Notes: generated by a model from the letters alone, not told the origin. Positions 1 through 8,248 are shown, numbered from the stretch's first letter. The stretch: 34,415 bases of DNA from Polynucleobacter sp. JS-Safj-400b-B2 (GCF_018881975.1 NZ_JACVPJ010000018.1:1-34415), one strand, 5' to 3'. Translations and numbers: made by a program.

Positions 1-58
1 CTGACTTTAGAAACTCTTTAACTACCTTTAGCTTGAACTGCTTGCTGTACTTGCTCAT
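1..58 (-). CDS. IS3-family transposase OrfA, N-terminus (partial)
   Basis: The minus-strand reading frame starts with ATG at 56-58 and runs off the left edge. It encodes 19 visible residues, MSKYSKQFKLKVVKEFLKS. This is the typical start of the helix-turn-helix OrfA of IS3/IS150-group elements, which binds the inverted repeats and is fused to the OrfB integrase by frameshifting. It lies just inside the inverted-repeat end at 111, which supports the call. Nothing can be said about whether the full gene is intact. Confidence 0.8.
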   Translation of the reverse strand, partial: MSKYSKQFKLKVVKEFLKS

Positions 59-66
59 AAAACAAA

Positions 67-104
67 ACCCCCTTGGTTGGACATAATGTCCAACTTTTGG
101 GGGT
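67..104 (-). terminator. Hairpin in the IS end, terminator-like on the minus strand
   Basis: GTTGGACAT (76-84) and ATGTCCAAC (86-94) pair perfectly around one base, and outer arms ACCCCC (67-72) and GGGGGT (99-104) extend the stem across an internal loop. Read on the minus strand it is followed by TTTTGTTTTA. It can therefore act as an intrinsic terminator for transcripts leaving the phasin gene, shielding the transposase from read-through. It is part of the IS end, so its main role may be in transposition control. Confidence 0.55.
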
Positions 105-154
105 CAGCTCACTGGGGTTGGCTTTTTTAACGGCAAAATTAACTATTTAGCTAA

Positions 155-727
155 TTAAGCAGCTTTGCGGGTTTTAGCAGCTGGCTTAGCAACAGCGTAT
201 TGACCTTGAATGTTTGCCAAAGCAGCATCAACACTCTTCTCAAAGTTGGCAAATGTGTCAGTAGCAGTTGCACGAACTTGATCAAACTGTTGGAGTGAAG
301 ACTCAAATGCAGTTTTGAATGCAGAAACGTAAGCTTCAGAACCAGCAGGAGCTGTCTTAGTAGCTTCTTGAACAAACTTAACCAATTCAGCACGTGCGTC
401 ATCAATAGAAGCGTCAACTACTTGAGCCACTTCTTTGTTGCCGTTACGAACTACTTGATTTACCTTAGCTTGGTAAGCAGCGGCATATTTAGCAGCCTCT
501 TGAGCAACTTCAGGCTGAGCCAATTTTGCTAATTGCTGTGGATCCTTGATTGCCAACAACTGTGAGCTTGAATCTTGGGCAGCAGCCAAAGCATCTTTAG
601 CAGCAGCTTGATTGATTTCAGCTAATTCTTGAGCACTTTCAACAGCAACTTGTGCCAAATGTTTAGCAGTTTCGATTGCTTTAGCTTGTGCAGAAGCGAT
701 TTGGTCGTTTAATTGAGTTTGAAACAT
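155..727 (-). CDS. phaP: Phasin family protein (PHA granule-associated)
   Basis: This is a 190-aa alanine- and glutamine-rich, almost wholly helical protein starting MFQTQLNDQIASAQ. It has the long amphipathic helices and lysine/alanine-rich tail (AKPAAKTRKAA) typical of the Burkholderiales phasin family. Phasins coat polyhydroxyalkanoate granules in the cytoplasm and control their number and size. The start is supported by AGGA 7 bases upstream, and a good sigma-70 promoter lies at 776-804 with TGC-rich palindromes around it. The gene stands alone. An IS3-type element sits just past its stop. No polymerase or depolymerase gene is in the window. Confidence 0.9.
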   Translation of the reverse strand: MFQTQLNDQIASAQAKAIETAKHLAQVAVESAQELAEINQAAAKDALAAAQDSSSQLLAIKDPQQLAKLAQPEVAQEAAKYAAAYQAKVNQVVRNGNKEVAQVVDASIDDARAELVKFVQEATKTAPAGSEAYVSAFKTAFESSLQQFDQVRATATDTFANFEKSVDAALANIQGQYAVAKPAAKTRKAA

Positions 728-763
728 GATTTATCCTAACTTTAAGTAAATAAGGGTTTTTTA

Positions 764-825
764 TTGCAATGCACCATTCTAAGAGCCCCATTTTCTAAAA
801 GCAAGATATTTTTGCTGCAAAGCAA
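764..825 (-). promoter_or_regulatory. Phasin promoter with candidate PhaR operators
   Basis: On the minus strand TTGCTT (799-804) and TAGAAT (776-781) are separated by exactly 17 bases, a near-consensus sigma-70 promoter for the phasin gene. A palindrome TTGCT-N4-AGCAA (812-825) lies immediately upstream of the -35 box. A related TGCATTGCAA element (764-773) lies at the expected transcription start. In Cupriavidus necator the repressor PhaR is reported to bind the phaP1 promoter at comparable positions. Assigning these sites to PhaR is inference. Confidence 0.6.
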
Positions 826-962
826 CATATATTTCCTAAAACCCAATTTCAAGCGTTTAAACAAGGTTTATTGGCCAATTAAATTCTATTTTTCCTATAT
901 AGTTTTTAGGGTTATTGGATAGAAACTTCCAAAAATCAGTAGCAATAGCGGTTTTGGCGCGA

Positions 963-1659
963 TTACTTTATCCAGGCAGTAAATTCCTCTGCGCTCACTC
1001 TGGGGGTATGAAAGCTATTCACTATCTCGCTTTTATCGGCATACCCTAGTGCCATACCGCACACAAGCATCTCATTCTCCTTGGCACCAATAGCTGGCAG
1101 GATGATCTTTGCGTAATCATTCCAAGCAGCTTGTGGGCAAGTGTCTAAGCCCCCCCCCTCTTGCGGCAACCATCATATTCTGCAAGAACATGCCGTAGTC
1201 GAGCATAGAACCACGACCAAGCTCTTTATCGATTGTGAAAAATATTGATACTGGTGCCCCAAAGGCTTGAAAGTTTTTTCGATGCTGTGCATGCATTTTC
1301 TCTTTATCGCCTTTAGTAATTCCCAATAAGCCATACAAGCCCCAACCATTTTCACGGCGCCTATCGATATAAGGGCTAAACCATTTAGTTGGATAATAGT
1401 CATATGCTGGTTGATATTCTTTTGCTAACTCAGGATTGAGTGCAATGCTGTCATAAGCAGCGCACACTTTTTCACATAATTCCTTAAGTGCATTGCCCTC
1501 AACAACATATGCTTTCCAGGGTTGAGTATTCGTGCCCGAGGGAGCTCGCGCAGAGATATCGAGTAACTTGAGGATGACCTCTTTTGAGACAACATCATTG
1601 GTAAATGCCCGCACGGACATGCGAGATGTAATGGCTTGGGCTGGAGTTAATGCCTTCAT
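963..1659 (-). pseudogene. Nitroreductase family protein, frameshifted at a G9 tract
   Basis: The first 160 or so residues (MKALTPAQAITSRMSVRAF...) and the separate downstream frame (GLDTCPQAAWNDYAKIIL... to ITAWIK-like end) form one complete FMN-dependent nitroreductase of about 230 aa. Family landmarks are the N-terminal RMSVRAF, ARAPSGTNTQPW and the C-terminal GLDTCPQAAW. The frames are split at nine consecutive Gs on the minus strand (1150-1158). Eight Gs would join MVAARGG to GLDTCPQ at the family's usual spacing. Such enzymes reduce nitroaromatics and quinones with NAD(P)H. The gene lies 15 bases after the OsmC-YcaO gene and has its own AAGGA site. This could be a real pseudogene, slippage-controlled expression or a sequencing error. 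Confidence 0.85.
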
Positions 1660-1674
1660 TAATATCCTTTTATT

Positions 1675-3870
1675 CTATCTAAGGCTGTCAGCTCGCGCCT
1701 TGTGTAATTTTCTGTAACTATCAATCAAACGATGGTGCCTATCTAGGCCCTCTAACTTCATGCTCGTTGGCGTTAAACCAAAGAAGCGAATACTTCCATC
1801 GATTGATCCCAGAACTGCATCCATCCTGGCATCACCAAACATACGACGGAAGTTGACTTCAAAGTCTGACATCTCTAACTCGTCATCGAGCAAAACCTCA
1901 AGGCAAGCATCTAGAGCTTGATAAAACAATTTACGCTCTACTGTATTGTCGTTGTACTGAAGAAAAGCGCCCACTAGTTCATGCGCTTCTTCAAATTGCT
2001 TTAGTGCTAACCGAATCAGTAACTTTAATTCAAGCACAGTAAGTTGACCCCAAACGGTATTCTCATCAAATTCAATACCAATGAGTGTGGCAATATCCCC
2101 GTACTCATCTAGCTCGTTATTTTCTAAGCGATCCAAGAGTGCATCTAAGCTAGCATCATCTAGTTGGGATAAATTCAGAATATCTTTGCGGAATAGCAGG
2201 GCCTTATTGGTGTTATCCCAGACAAGATCCTCTATTGGATACACCTCAGAATAGCCTGGCACCAAAATACGGCAAGCAGTTGCGCCTAACTGATCATAGA
2301 CGGCAACATAAGCCTCTTTACCAATATCTTTCAGAATGCCAAATAAAGTTTCCGCTTCTTGGACATTGGAATTTTCACCATCCCCCGAGAAATCCCACTC
2401 CACGAATTCGTAATCCGACTTCGCACTGAAAAACTGCCAGGAGACAATGCCGCTGGAATCAATGAAGTGCTCTACAAAGTTATTGGGCTCTTTCACAGCT
2501 TCACTGGCAAAAGTAGGCGGGGGCAAATCATTCAGACCCTCTAAGCTACGGCCCTGCAATAACTCAGTCAAACTTCTCTCTAGCGCAACTTCAAGACTTG
2601 GATGAGCCCCAAAAGAGGCAAAGACACCGCCTGTGCGCGGATTCATTAAGGTAACGCACATGACTGGAAAGATACCGCCGAGCGATGCATCCTTCACCAA
2701 TACTGGGAAACCTTGCTCCTCTAGACTCTGAATGCCAGCCAAAATACTCGGGTACTTTGCGAGTACCTCCTGCGGCACATCTGGCAATGCAATTTCACCT
2801 TCCAGAATTTCTCTTTTCACTGCTCGCTCAAAAATCTCCGATAAACACTGAACCTGAGCCTCGGCCAAGGCATTGCCCGCGCTCATACCATTACTAACGA
2901 ATAAATTTTCAATGAGGTTAGAGGGAAAATATACTGTCTTGCCATCCGATTGCCGCACATACGGCAAAGAACAGATGCCGCGCTCTACATTTCCAGAATT
3001 GGTATCTACTAGATGCGAAGCTTTTAGCTCTCCATCAGGGTTATAAATATTGAGACAGTATTCATCTAAAATTTCTGTCGGCAATATATCTTTTTTACCC
3101 GGCTTAAACCAACGCTCGTTTGGATAATGTACAAACTCTGCATTGGCAATATCCTCGCCCCAGAATGCTCCGGCATAGAAATGATTATTACTAAGTCGCT
3201 CGATGTACTCACCAAGGGCAGAAGCTAAGGCACTTTCTTTTGTAGCGCCTTTGCCATTGGTAAAGCACATCGGGGAGTGCGCATCACGAATATGCAACGA
3301 CCAAACATTCGGAATGAGATTGCGCCAAGAGGCGATTTCGATCTTAATTCCCAGATTGGCCAATAGACCGGACATGTTGGCAATAGTTTGCTCTAGCGGC
3401 AGGTCTTTTCCCGCAATATAGGTGCTAGCATCAGAGGCAGACTTAAGGGTCAGCAAGGTCTGCGCATCGGCATCTAGGTTTTTGACTTCTTCAATAACAA
3501 ACTCTGGCCCAGCTTGTACTACCTTCTTAACTGTACATCGTTCAATTGAGCGCAAGATGCCCTGGCGATCCGTTGCAGAAATATCTTCTGGTAACTCAAC
3601 TTGAATTTTGAAAATCTGCTGGTAACGATTTTCAGGATCAACAATATTATTTTGTGAGAGGCGGATATTCTCGGTAGAAATGTTGCGGGTATCACAGTAC
3701 AGCTTTACAAAGTAAGCCGCACATAAAGCGGATGAAGCCAAGAAATAATCAAATGGCCCTGGTGCAGATCCATCACCCTTGTAGCGGATTGGTTGGTCAG
3801 CAATAACTGTGAAGTCATCGAACTTCGCCTCTAGACGAAGCTTATCGAGAAAGTTGACCTTAATTTCCAT
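1675..3870 (-). CDS. ycaO: OsmC/YcaO two-domain protein
   Basis: A 731-aa fusion. Residues 1-135 form an OsmC/YhfA-like domain with the two expected cysteines, C50 (SSALCAAY) and C112 (ERCTVKKV). Residues about 160-731 closely follow E. coli YcaO (586 aa), including CFTNGKGATKESALASALGEY, RGICSLPYVRQSDG, SNGMSAGNALAEA and SFGAHPSLEVALERSLTELLQGR. YcaO proteins are ATP-dependent amide-activating enzymes. E. coli YcaO is linked to methylthiolation of ribosomal protein S12 by RimO, with an uncertain biochemical role. OsmC domains are thiol peroxidase-like. The fusion suggests redox-linked sulfur chemistry (inference). The nitroreductase follows by 15 bases, and a palindrome lies in its upstream region at 3897-3914. 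The start has no strong Shine-Dalgarno site. Confidence 0.92.
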   Translation of the reverse strand: MEIKVNFLDKLRLEAKFDDFTVIADQPIRYKGDGSAPGPFDYFLASSALCAAYFVKLYCDTRNISTENIRLSQNNIVDPENRYQQIFKIQVELPEDISATDRQGILRSIERCTVKKVVQAGPEFVIEEVKNLDADAQTLLTLKSASDASTYIAGKDLPLEQTIANMSGLLANLGIKIEIASWRNLIPNVWSLHIRDAHSPMCFTNGKGATKESALASALGEYIERLSNNHFYAGAFWGEDIANAEFVHYPNERWFKPGKKDILPTEILDEYCLNIYNPDGELKASHLVDTNSGNVERGICSLPYVRQSDGKTVYFPSNLIENLFVSNGMSAGNALAEAQVQCLSEIFERAVKREILEGEIALPDVPQEVLAKYPSILAGIQSLEEQGFPVLVKDASLGGIFPVMCVTLMNPRTGGVFASFGAHPSLEVALERSLTELLQGRSLEGLNDLPPPTFASEAVKEPNNFVEHFIDSSGIVSWQFFSAKSDYEFVEWDFSGDGENSNVQEAETLFGILKDIGKEAYVAVYDQLGATACRILVPGYSEVYPIEDLVWDNTNKALLFRKDILNLSQLDDASLDALLDRLENNELDEYGDIATLIGIEFDENTVWGQLTVLELKLLIRLALKQFEEAHELVGAFLQYNDNTVERKLFYQALDACLEVLLDDELEMSDFEVNFRRMFGDARMDAVLGSIDGSIRFFGLTPTSMKLEGLDRHHRLIDSYRKLHKARADSLR

Positions 3871-3896
3871 GGGGGTGATTCCAAACTAACGCTAAA

Positions 3897-3914
3897 AATG
3901 ATGTGATCATCATT
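3897..3914. promoter_or_regulatory. Palindrome upstream of ycaO
   Basis: AATGATG and CATCATT pair perfectly around TGAT, in the 80-base gap between the photolyase stop and the ycaO start. It has no T-run on either side, so it is more likely a protein-binding site or mRNA structure than a terminator. No regulator can be named. Confidence 0.3.
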
Positions 3915-3950
3915 ATCCCTCCAATGCCTATCTACAGCATGTCTTAATGC

Positions 3951-5204
3951 CTAGGCCAGCCAAATTTGGCGATATACGCCATTCGGATCATGATCTTGGG
4001 TTTGTTTAGTTACATTAAAAGGTCTGCCCCCTCTAGGATCAGTACCTTTGCCAGCAATATATAGCCAGTTGCCTTGATTGCTATAAACGTCGTAGTCAAG
4101 CAATTGATACTCAAACCAAGCAGCACCTGCTTGCCAATCACCGTTCATGTCATAAATCCAATAACTGGCCACAATTTGTCGCATGCGATTGGATAGATAT
4201 CCCGTTTTTTTCAATTCACGCATACCGGCATCTATCAGCGATTCCCCGGTATTACCAGATGACCATTTGGAGAATTTTTCACCATCAAACTGATTGCTAG
4301 GCGTCTTACTTAAACCTTTGGAGTAATAGAGCCTTGTGCCGTATTTAAAGTGGAGAAACCGGAAGTAATCCCTCCAGAGTAATTCAAACCAAAGCCAGTA
4401 GGTCCCATCATTTGCGCCATAGCAAATTTCATAATCCGCTAATTGCTTTGCAATGGATCCTGCAGAGCAACAACCTTGCGCTAGCCATGGAGAGAATTTG
4501 CTGGAGTAATCCATACCAATCAGCCCATTACGAGTTTGTTTATAAGTATCGGGAAGGCGTCGCTCGAAATATTGCTGAATATGGGTTTGAGCACTCCGTG
4601 CCCCACCCTGAAACTTACTGCCACTAGATAAAGTATTTCTGTCGCATACTTTGATAGAGGGCATCTCGATAGCAGGCAATGGAGGAATACTCTTGGGAGC
4701 ATCTGCAGGAGAGGAAAATCTTAAGCCCTTCTTTTCAACTTGCTGACGAAATTGGGTAAAGACATCTGGCATCTCTTGCAATGGAAATGGCAAAGATTGA
4801 GCATCCAACATACTAGATTGCCATATGGGATTCATCCTAAAACCAGCGCTACTTAATAATGCTACTTGCTCCAACTCTTCGGGCGCCTGAATTTGCTCAC
4901 AATAAATCAGATCAGTTTGAGTCTGAGCTTTTAATTTCTCAAACACATCTAGAACATCACCAGCCACTTCATATAAGTCTGATCCCAAGTCACGAAGCTG
5001 ACTACGTAATTCCTGAAGAGATTGATCCAAAAATACCTGGCGATGCTCACCTATTCTCGGAAATCCCCATACGGTATCTTGCTCTAAGTTAGGCTGATGA
5101 ATATAGACTGGTAGTAGATGATCCGCTGACTTACATGCCTGCATAAACGATGGGTTATCTTCCAAGCGGAGATCGTTTCTAAACCAATAAAAGGCAGTTG
5201 TCAT
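3951..5204 (-). CDS. DASH-family cryptochrome / photolyase
   Basis: A 417-aa flavoprotein. It starts with the photolyase-family MTTAFYWFRNDLRLEDNPSF and ends in the DASH-type FAD-binding region: ELLWRDYFRF, LSNRMRQIVASYW, LLDYDVYSNQGNWLYIAG and DPRGGRPFN. CRY-DASH proteins use FAD and an antenna cofactor (usually MTHF) to reverse UV-induced cyclobutane dimers, best shown in single-stranded or looped DNA. Length fits the shorter bacterial DASH proteins. Its ATG directly abuts the stop of the exonuclease/GIY-YIG gene, so the two are almost surely co-translated. Together they suggest a UV-damage operon. Some bacterial DASH proteins may also signal. Confidence 0.92.
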   Translation of the reverse strand: MTTAFYWFRNDLRLEDNPSFMQACKSADHLLPVYIHQPNLEQDTVWGFPRIGEHRQVFLDQSLQELRSQLRDLGSDLYEVAGDVLDVFEKLKAQTQTDLIYCEQIQAPEELEQVALLSSAGFRMNPIWQSSMLDAQSLPFPLQEMPDVFTQFRQQVEKKGLRFSSPADAPKSIPPLPAIEMPSIKVCDRNTLSSGSKFQGGARSAQTHIQQYFERRLPDTYKQTRNGLIGMDYSSKFSPWLAQGCCSAGSIAKQLADYEICYGANDGTYWLWFELLWRDYFRFLHFKYGTRLYYSKGLSKTPSNQFDGEKFSKWSSGNTGESLIDAGMRELKKTGYLSNRMRQIVASYWIYDMNGDWQAGAAWFEYQLLDYDVYSNQGNWLYIAGKGTDPRGGRPFNVTKQTQDHDPNGVYRQIWLA

Positions 5205-6605
5205 TTATTCCACGCCAATCGGAATGACTTGATTCTTATAGGATCCTGAGAGGGCTTTTTTAACGATCTTATAGATATCCAGATCAAACTCCGCATCACC
5301 CGACTGCGCCAATTCATAAAGCTCATCCTGATTAATGGCTGTTCCTAGATAACACCATTTATCAACCACGATCATCTCGCCGCCCTCTTTAATGGCAATA
5401 GCTCCAGAATATGGCCAAACCTGAACCTTAAAGAGTTCCATAGCTATTTTTAGCTGTAAGTTATGTAAGGCAATAGGGGCAAGACTGATGCAGGCCCCAT
5501 TGCATTGCTTTACTTGGTAGCCAAAGCAAGATTTACCCTCAATACGTTTTTCTAGACCAAGTAATGCTTCACATAAATGGTATTTTTTAGCAATTGCCTT
5601 TAAATAGGAGTGCGCTTCCCGTTTGCTATAAAACAAACCATATAAATTATCCTGTAAGCCAGGGGATAAATGATGATGAGTCACCAAAGAAGGTGTTAGA
5701 ACTCCAGCATCATCCTCTTCCAAACCCCAAGCACAAAGATCCTTAGATCTGCGCAGCTTAATGTTCATAGAAGGCATGCGCTCTTTTATCAATCTCGACT
5801 CCAGAATTAATGCGCCTAGCTCTCCACTAGTTTCAATCCAATCAATATCGCGAACCTGTAAAGACAGTTTCATTTCTTTGCGTTGCGTTAAAGCACCCTG
5901 GAAGTGACCCATCACCCTACTACGCAAGGAAATACTTTTACCGATATAAAGAGGGATTTTGTTATCTCCATAAAAGATATAGCAACCCGGACCATCAGGT
6001 ATGGAGTCTATTAAATTCTGATCTATGTTTGAGGGAAGGCTAGCATTGCCAATGAGCTGGTTAATCGCTTCATTTAATTTAGCTTGCCCAAATTTTGATT
6101 CACACACCCGCCAAAATTGAAGCAATAAGTCGGCATCTCCGAGAGCGCGATGTCTGGCGCTGACTTTCAGTCCATGCGCGCTGATGATGGTATCAAGATT
6201 ATGGCGCGGCTGATCCGGGAAGAGTAATCGAGAGAGCTTTACAGTACATAAAACTTTAGGCTTAAAGTCAATGCCAATCCTCTTAAAAGAGGCCTTGATA
6301 AAACCATAATCAAAGCGAGCGTTGTGAGCAACAAATATTTTTCCCTCAAGCTCTTTTTTTAAATCCTCGGCAAGCTCAGCAAAGCAAGGCTGACCCTGCA
6401 CCATTGCTGGCGATATACCGGTTAGTCTTTGAATGTTTTGCGGGATATAAGTTTGCGGATCGAGCAACCTTTCCCATACCTGAAGCTCATTATTTGCTAA
6501 GGTTTTAATGCCAATTTCAGTAATGCGATCACGATCGAAATGAGACCCCGTGGTTTCAATGTCTACAAAAGCTAAATCGGGGTAAGGTCCACGCTGACTG
6601 TTCAC
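5205..6605 (-). CDS. DnaQ-like 3'-5' exonuclease fused to UvrC/Cho-type GIY-YIG nuclease domain
   Basis: A 466-aa two-domain nuclease. Residues about 10-180 form a DEDDh exonuclease with FVDIETTG (D15, E17), a middle HNARFDYGF and the closing HRALGDADLL. Residues about 205-290 form a GIY-YIG domain (GCYIFYG, PLYIGKS, SLRSRV and ETSGELGALILESRLIK), as in UvrC and Cho. The family is often annotated as a DNA polymerase III epsilon-like or Cho-like protein. It probably incises near bulky lesions and trims DNA, but its exact role is not established. The start is GTG, with no in-frame ATG nearby. It follows the Rrf2-like gene by 20 bases and abuts the photolyase gene. Confidence 0.88.
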   Translation of the reverse strand: MNSQRGPYPDLAFVDIETTGSHFDRDRITEIGIKTLANNELQVWERLLDPQTYIPQNIQRLTGISPAMVQGQPCFAELAEDLKKELEGKIFVAHNARFDYGFIKASFKRIGIDFKPKVLCTVKLSRLLFPDQPRHNLDTIISAHGLKVSARHRALGDADLLLQFWRVCESKFGQAKLNEAINQLIGNASLPSNIDQNLIDSIPDGPGCYIFYGDNKIPLYIGKSISLRSRVMGHFQGALTQRKEMKLSLQVRDIDWIETSGELGALILESRLIKERMPSMNIKLRRSKDLCAWGLEEDDAGVLTPSLVTHHHLSPGLQDNLYGLFYSKREAHSYLKAIAKKYHLCEALLGLEKRIEGKSCFGYQVKQCNGACISLAPIALHNLQLKIAMELFKVQVWPYSGAIAIKEGGEMIVVDKWCYLGTAINQDELYELAQSGDAEFDLDIYKIVKKALSGSYKNQVIPIGVE

Positions 6606-6625
6606 GCTAGAAGCATTAATTCCAT

Positions 6626-7264
6626 TTAGTTTGCAGACGGGCCTCTATTGAGATAGTCGGCAAAACTAAAGATAGAGTTTGGGCCACGAGGTGTATCTTC
6701 CACTTTTTTGAATGTTGTTTTGATCACCCTCTGAGTCTCTCCCTTTTTCTTTTTCTCTTGCTTGATAGTGATTTGCTTTTCTATTGGCAAGTACGATTTT
6801 CTCTCGGGCGCAGTCTGAACATCACTAAAACGTGGAATGTAATCTTTGATTGCAGAGGCTAGTGTCACATTAGATATGCAACTCATCATATAAGCTTCAA
6901 GTGATTGATATAGCTCTTTGGCAATATCAGATACCTCAACTTTTCTCTTCTTAATTTTGTTCATTGCCAGAACAATATCTTTAATAGTGATAACTCGAGG
7001 ATCTTTTGAAAGCTGATACCCGCCCGTCCGACCCTTGACTGCAACAACAAGACCGGACTCTCTTAACGGGCGCAATAACAGCTCGATACGACTGATCGAT
7101 ATGTGCTGTCTTTTGGCTATTTCTGGAGCAGGTACAAGCTGCCCATTGGCTGAATGGCTTGCAATATCTACGAGGGTATTGAGAGCTACTCTGACTGCTT
7201 TGGTGACTTCCATGGGTACTTTCGGCACAAAAGTTAGATTAGCGCTAGTATGAAACTGATCCAA
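6626..7264 (-). CDS. Rrf2-family transcriptional regulator
   Basis: A 212-aa protein with an Rrf2 winged helix at about residues 18-95: KAVRVALNTLVDIASH, a recognition helix near RQHISISRIELLLRPLRESG, and the wing VVAVKGRTGGYQL. Rrf2 members such as IscR and NsrR usually have three cysteines for an Fe-S cluster. Only one is seen here (MMSCISNV), so this protein likely senses something else or nothing. The C-terminal third is lysine-rich, then ends in a conserved-looking PNSIFSFADYLNRGP segment of unknown function. It heads the minus-strand run rrf2, exonuclease, photolyase and may control it. A shorter start at MEVTKAVRV (residue 18) is possible. Confidence 0.8.
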   Translation of the reverse strand: MDQFHTSANLTFVPKVPMEVTKAVRVALNTLVDIASHSANGQLVPAPEIAKRQHISISRIELLLRPLRESGLVVAVKGRTGGYQLSKDPRVITIKDIVLAMNKIKKRKVEVSDIAKELYQSLEAYMMSCISNVTLASAIKDYIPRFSDVQTAPERKSYLPIEKQITIKQEKKKKGETQRVIKTTFKKVEDTPRGPNSIFSFADYLNRGPSAN

Positions 7265-7303
7265 AAAATGTGCTGCAGCGCATTAATTAACCCTATCTAA
7301 CTT

Positions 7304-7795
7304 ATGGTTGAAGTAATGAGACCCCAGCACCCCCTTACCTATCGACTACTCCGCTTTCTTGCCCTTATTTTGGCTGGTTCAATCATTTCTCAAGCCTTTG
7401 GCTGCCTAGCAGCTTACTTGATCATTCACGATTCTCAGGCAGCAGGTATGGTAGCGAACATAGTAGTGCAGCATCTTTCATATTATTTCTTAGGGTGCGC
7501 GTTTGCAATCTTAAGTATTGCCAACATTCTCATCAAAAGAGGTGCAAGCCCGCTTAAAAACATCCGCCTTCCGTTATTAATGTTGATGATAGCGGTAGCA
7601 GTGGCAAGTTTTCTTCTAATACCCCGCATGGATTACTTACGAGAAACAGCGCTCATAGATGGTATGCCAGTGATGCTCTCGCCGTTTGCCAACTATTTCC
7701 AGGTGTTGAATATCTTGGTGTTGATACTACTGTTAACACAGATCATTTCTAGTGCCATAGTTGCGTGGCGCCTGTGTAACTCAGAATCAACCTAA
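7304..7795 (+). CDS. Small multi-pass membrane protein of unknown function
   Basis: A 163-aa hydrophobic protein with four likely membrane helices: residues about 15-37 (FLALILAGSIISQAFGCLAA), 45-68, 85-105 (LPLLMLMIAVAVASFLLI) and 135-157 (VLNILVLILLLTQIISSAIV). I do not recognise a family with certainty. It is transcribed divergently from the Rrf2-like gene. Its 3' end overlaps the DUF2244 gene tail-to-tail by 9 bases. MRPQHPLTYR at 7316 is an alternative start. Confidence 0.65.
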   Translation: MVEVMRPQHPLTYRLLRFLALILAGSIISQAFGCLAAYLIIHDSQAAGMVANIVVQHLSYYFLGCAFAILSIANILIKRGASPLKNIRLPLLMLMIAVAVASFLLIPRMDYLRETALIDGMPVMLSPFANYFQVLNILVLILLLTQIISSAIVAWRLCNSEST

Positions 7796-8215
7796 GCGGG
7801 CCCGAACAGCAGCAATTAAGGGTATCTGTTGCTCTTGCCGTAAAAACTGGCCAAGCTCTACACGCTGGTTAGATTGGCTTATATGAAAGACTTTCGCCCC
7901 TTCCAAGGGCAATTCAATCTTGGCCCACTGCGTATTAAATTCGTACACAGTCTCTTTATAGCCAATGAACTTTTTAACAATTAAAGAATTACCATCTATC
8001 TCAATTGTTTCGCAATCTAAAGCATGTCTACAGTAGATTAAAAATCCGAGCGTTACCGCACATAACTCTAAAGCTGTGAAAATGGGAATGACCCAGACCC
8101 CCGCCAAAAAGAATCCCATTCCAACTGTTACAGAGAGGCACACCAGAACTATGTAGAACTGGAGAAGCTGCTTGGGAGTCAGCGCGCAGTTTCTGCGCAT
8201 TTGCCAGCGCTTCAT
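7787..8215 (-). CDS. DUF2244 domain-containing membrane protein
   Basis: A 142-aa protein with a short basic N-terminus (RRNCALTPKQLLQFY), two close membrane helices (residues about 20-62) and a soluble beta-rich tail ending LGQFLRQEQQIPLIAAVRARL. This arrangement fits the DUF2244 family, common in alpha- and beta-proteobacteria and often near cytochrome oxidase genes. Its function is unknown. It overlaps the preceding plus-strand gene tail-to-tail, and is followed upstream by a small reading frame on the same strand. Confidence 0.75.
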   Translation of the reverse strand: MKRWQMRRNCALTPKQLLQFYIVLVCLSVTVGMGFFLAGVWVIPIFTALELCAVTLGFLIYCRHALDCETIEIDGNSLIVKKFIGYKETVYEFNTQWAKIELPLEGAKVFHISQSNQRVELGQFLRQEQQIPLIAAVRARLG

Positions 8216-8248
8216 GTTTATGCAAGTCTTGACATGACAAACGAAAGT

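Larger units (their letters stand above)
1..111 (-). mobile_element. IS3-family (IS150-like) insertion sequence, one end only
   Basis: On the minus strand the element begins at about 111 with TGAGCTGACCCCCAAAAG followed by GTTGGACA. This matches the terminal inverted repeat style of IS150-group IS3 elements, recalled from family knowledge. The start of an OrfA-type transposase gene lies about 53 bases inside this end, the usual distance. The rest of the element is beyond the left edge, so the second inverted repeat and the target duplication cannot be seen. The subterminal part forms a strong hairpin (67-104). The element sits about 43 bases past the phasin stop codon. Confidence 0.8.
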
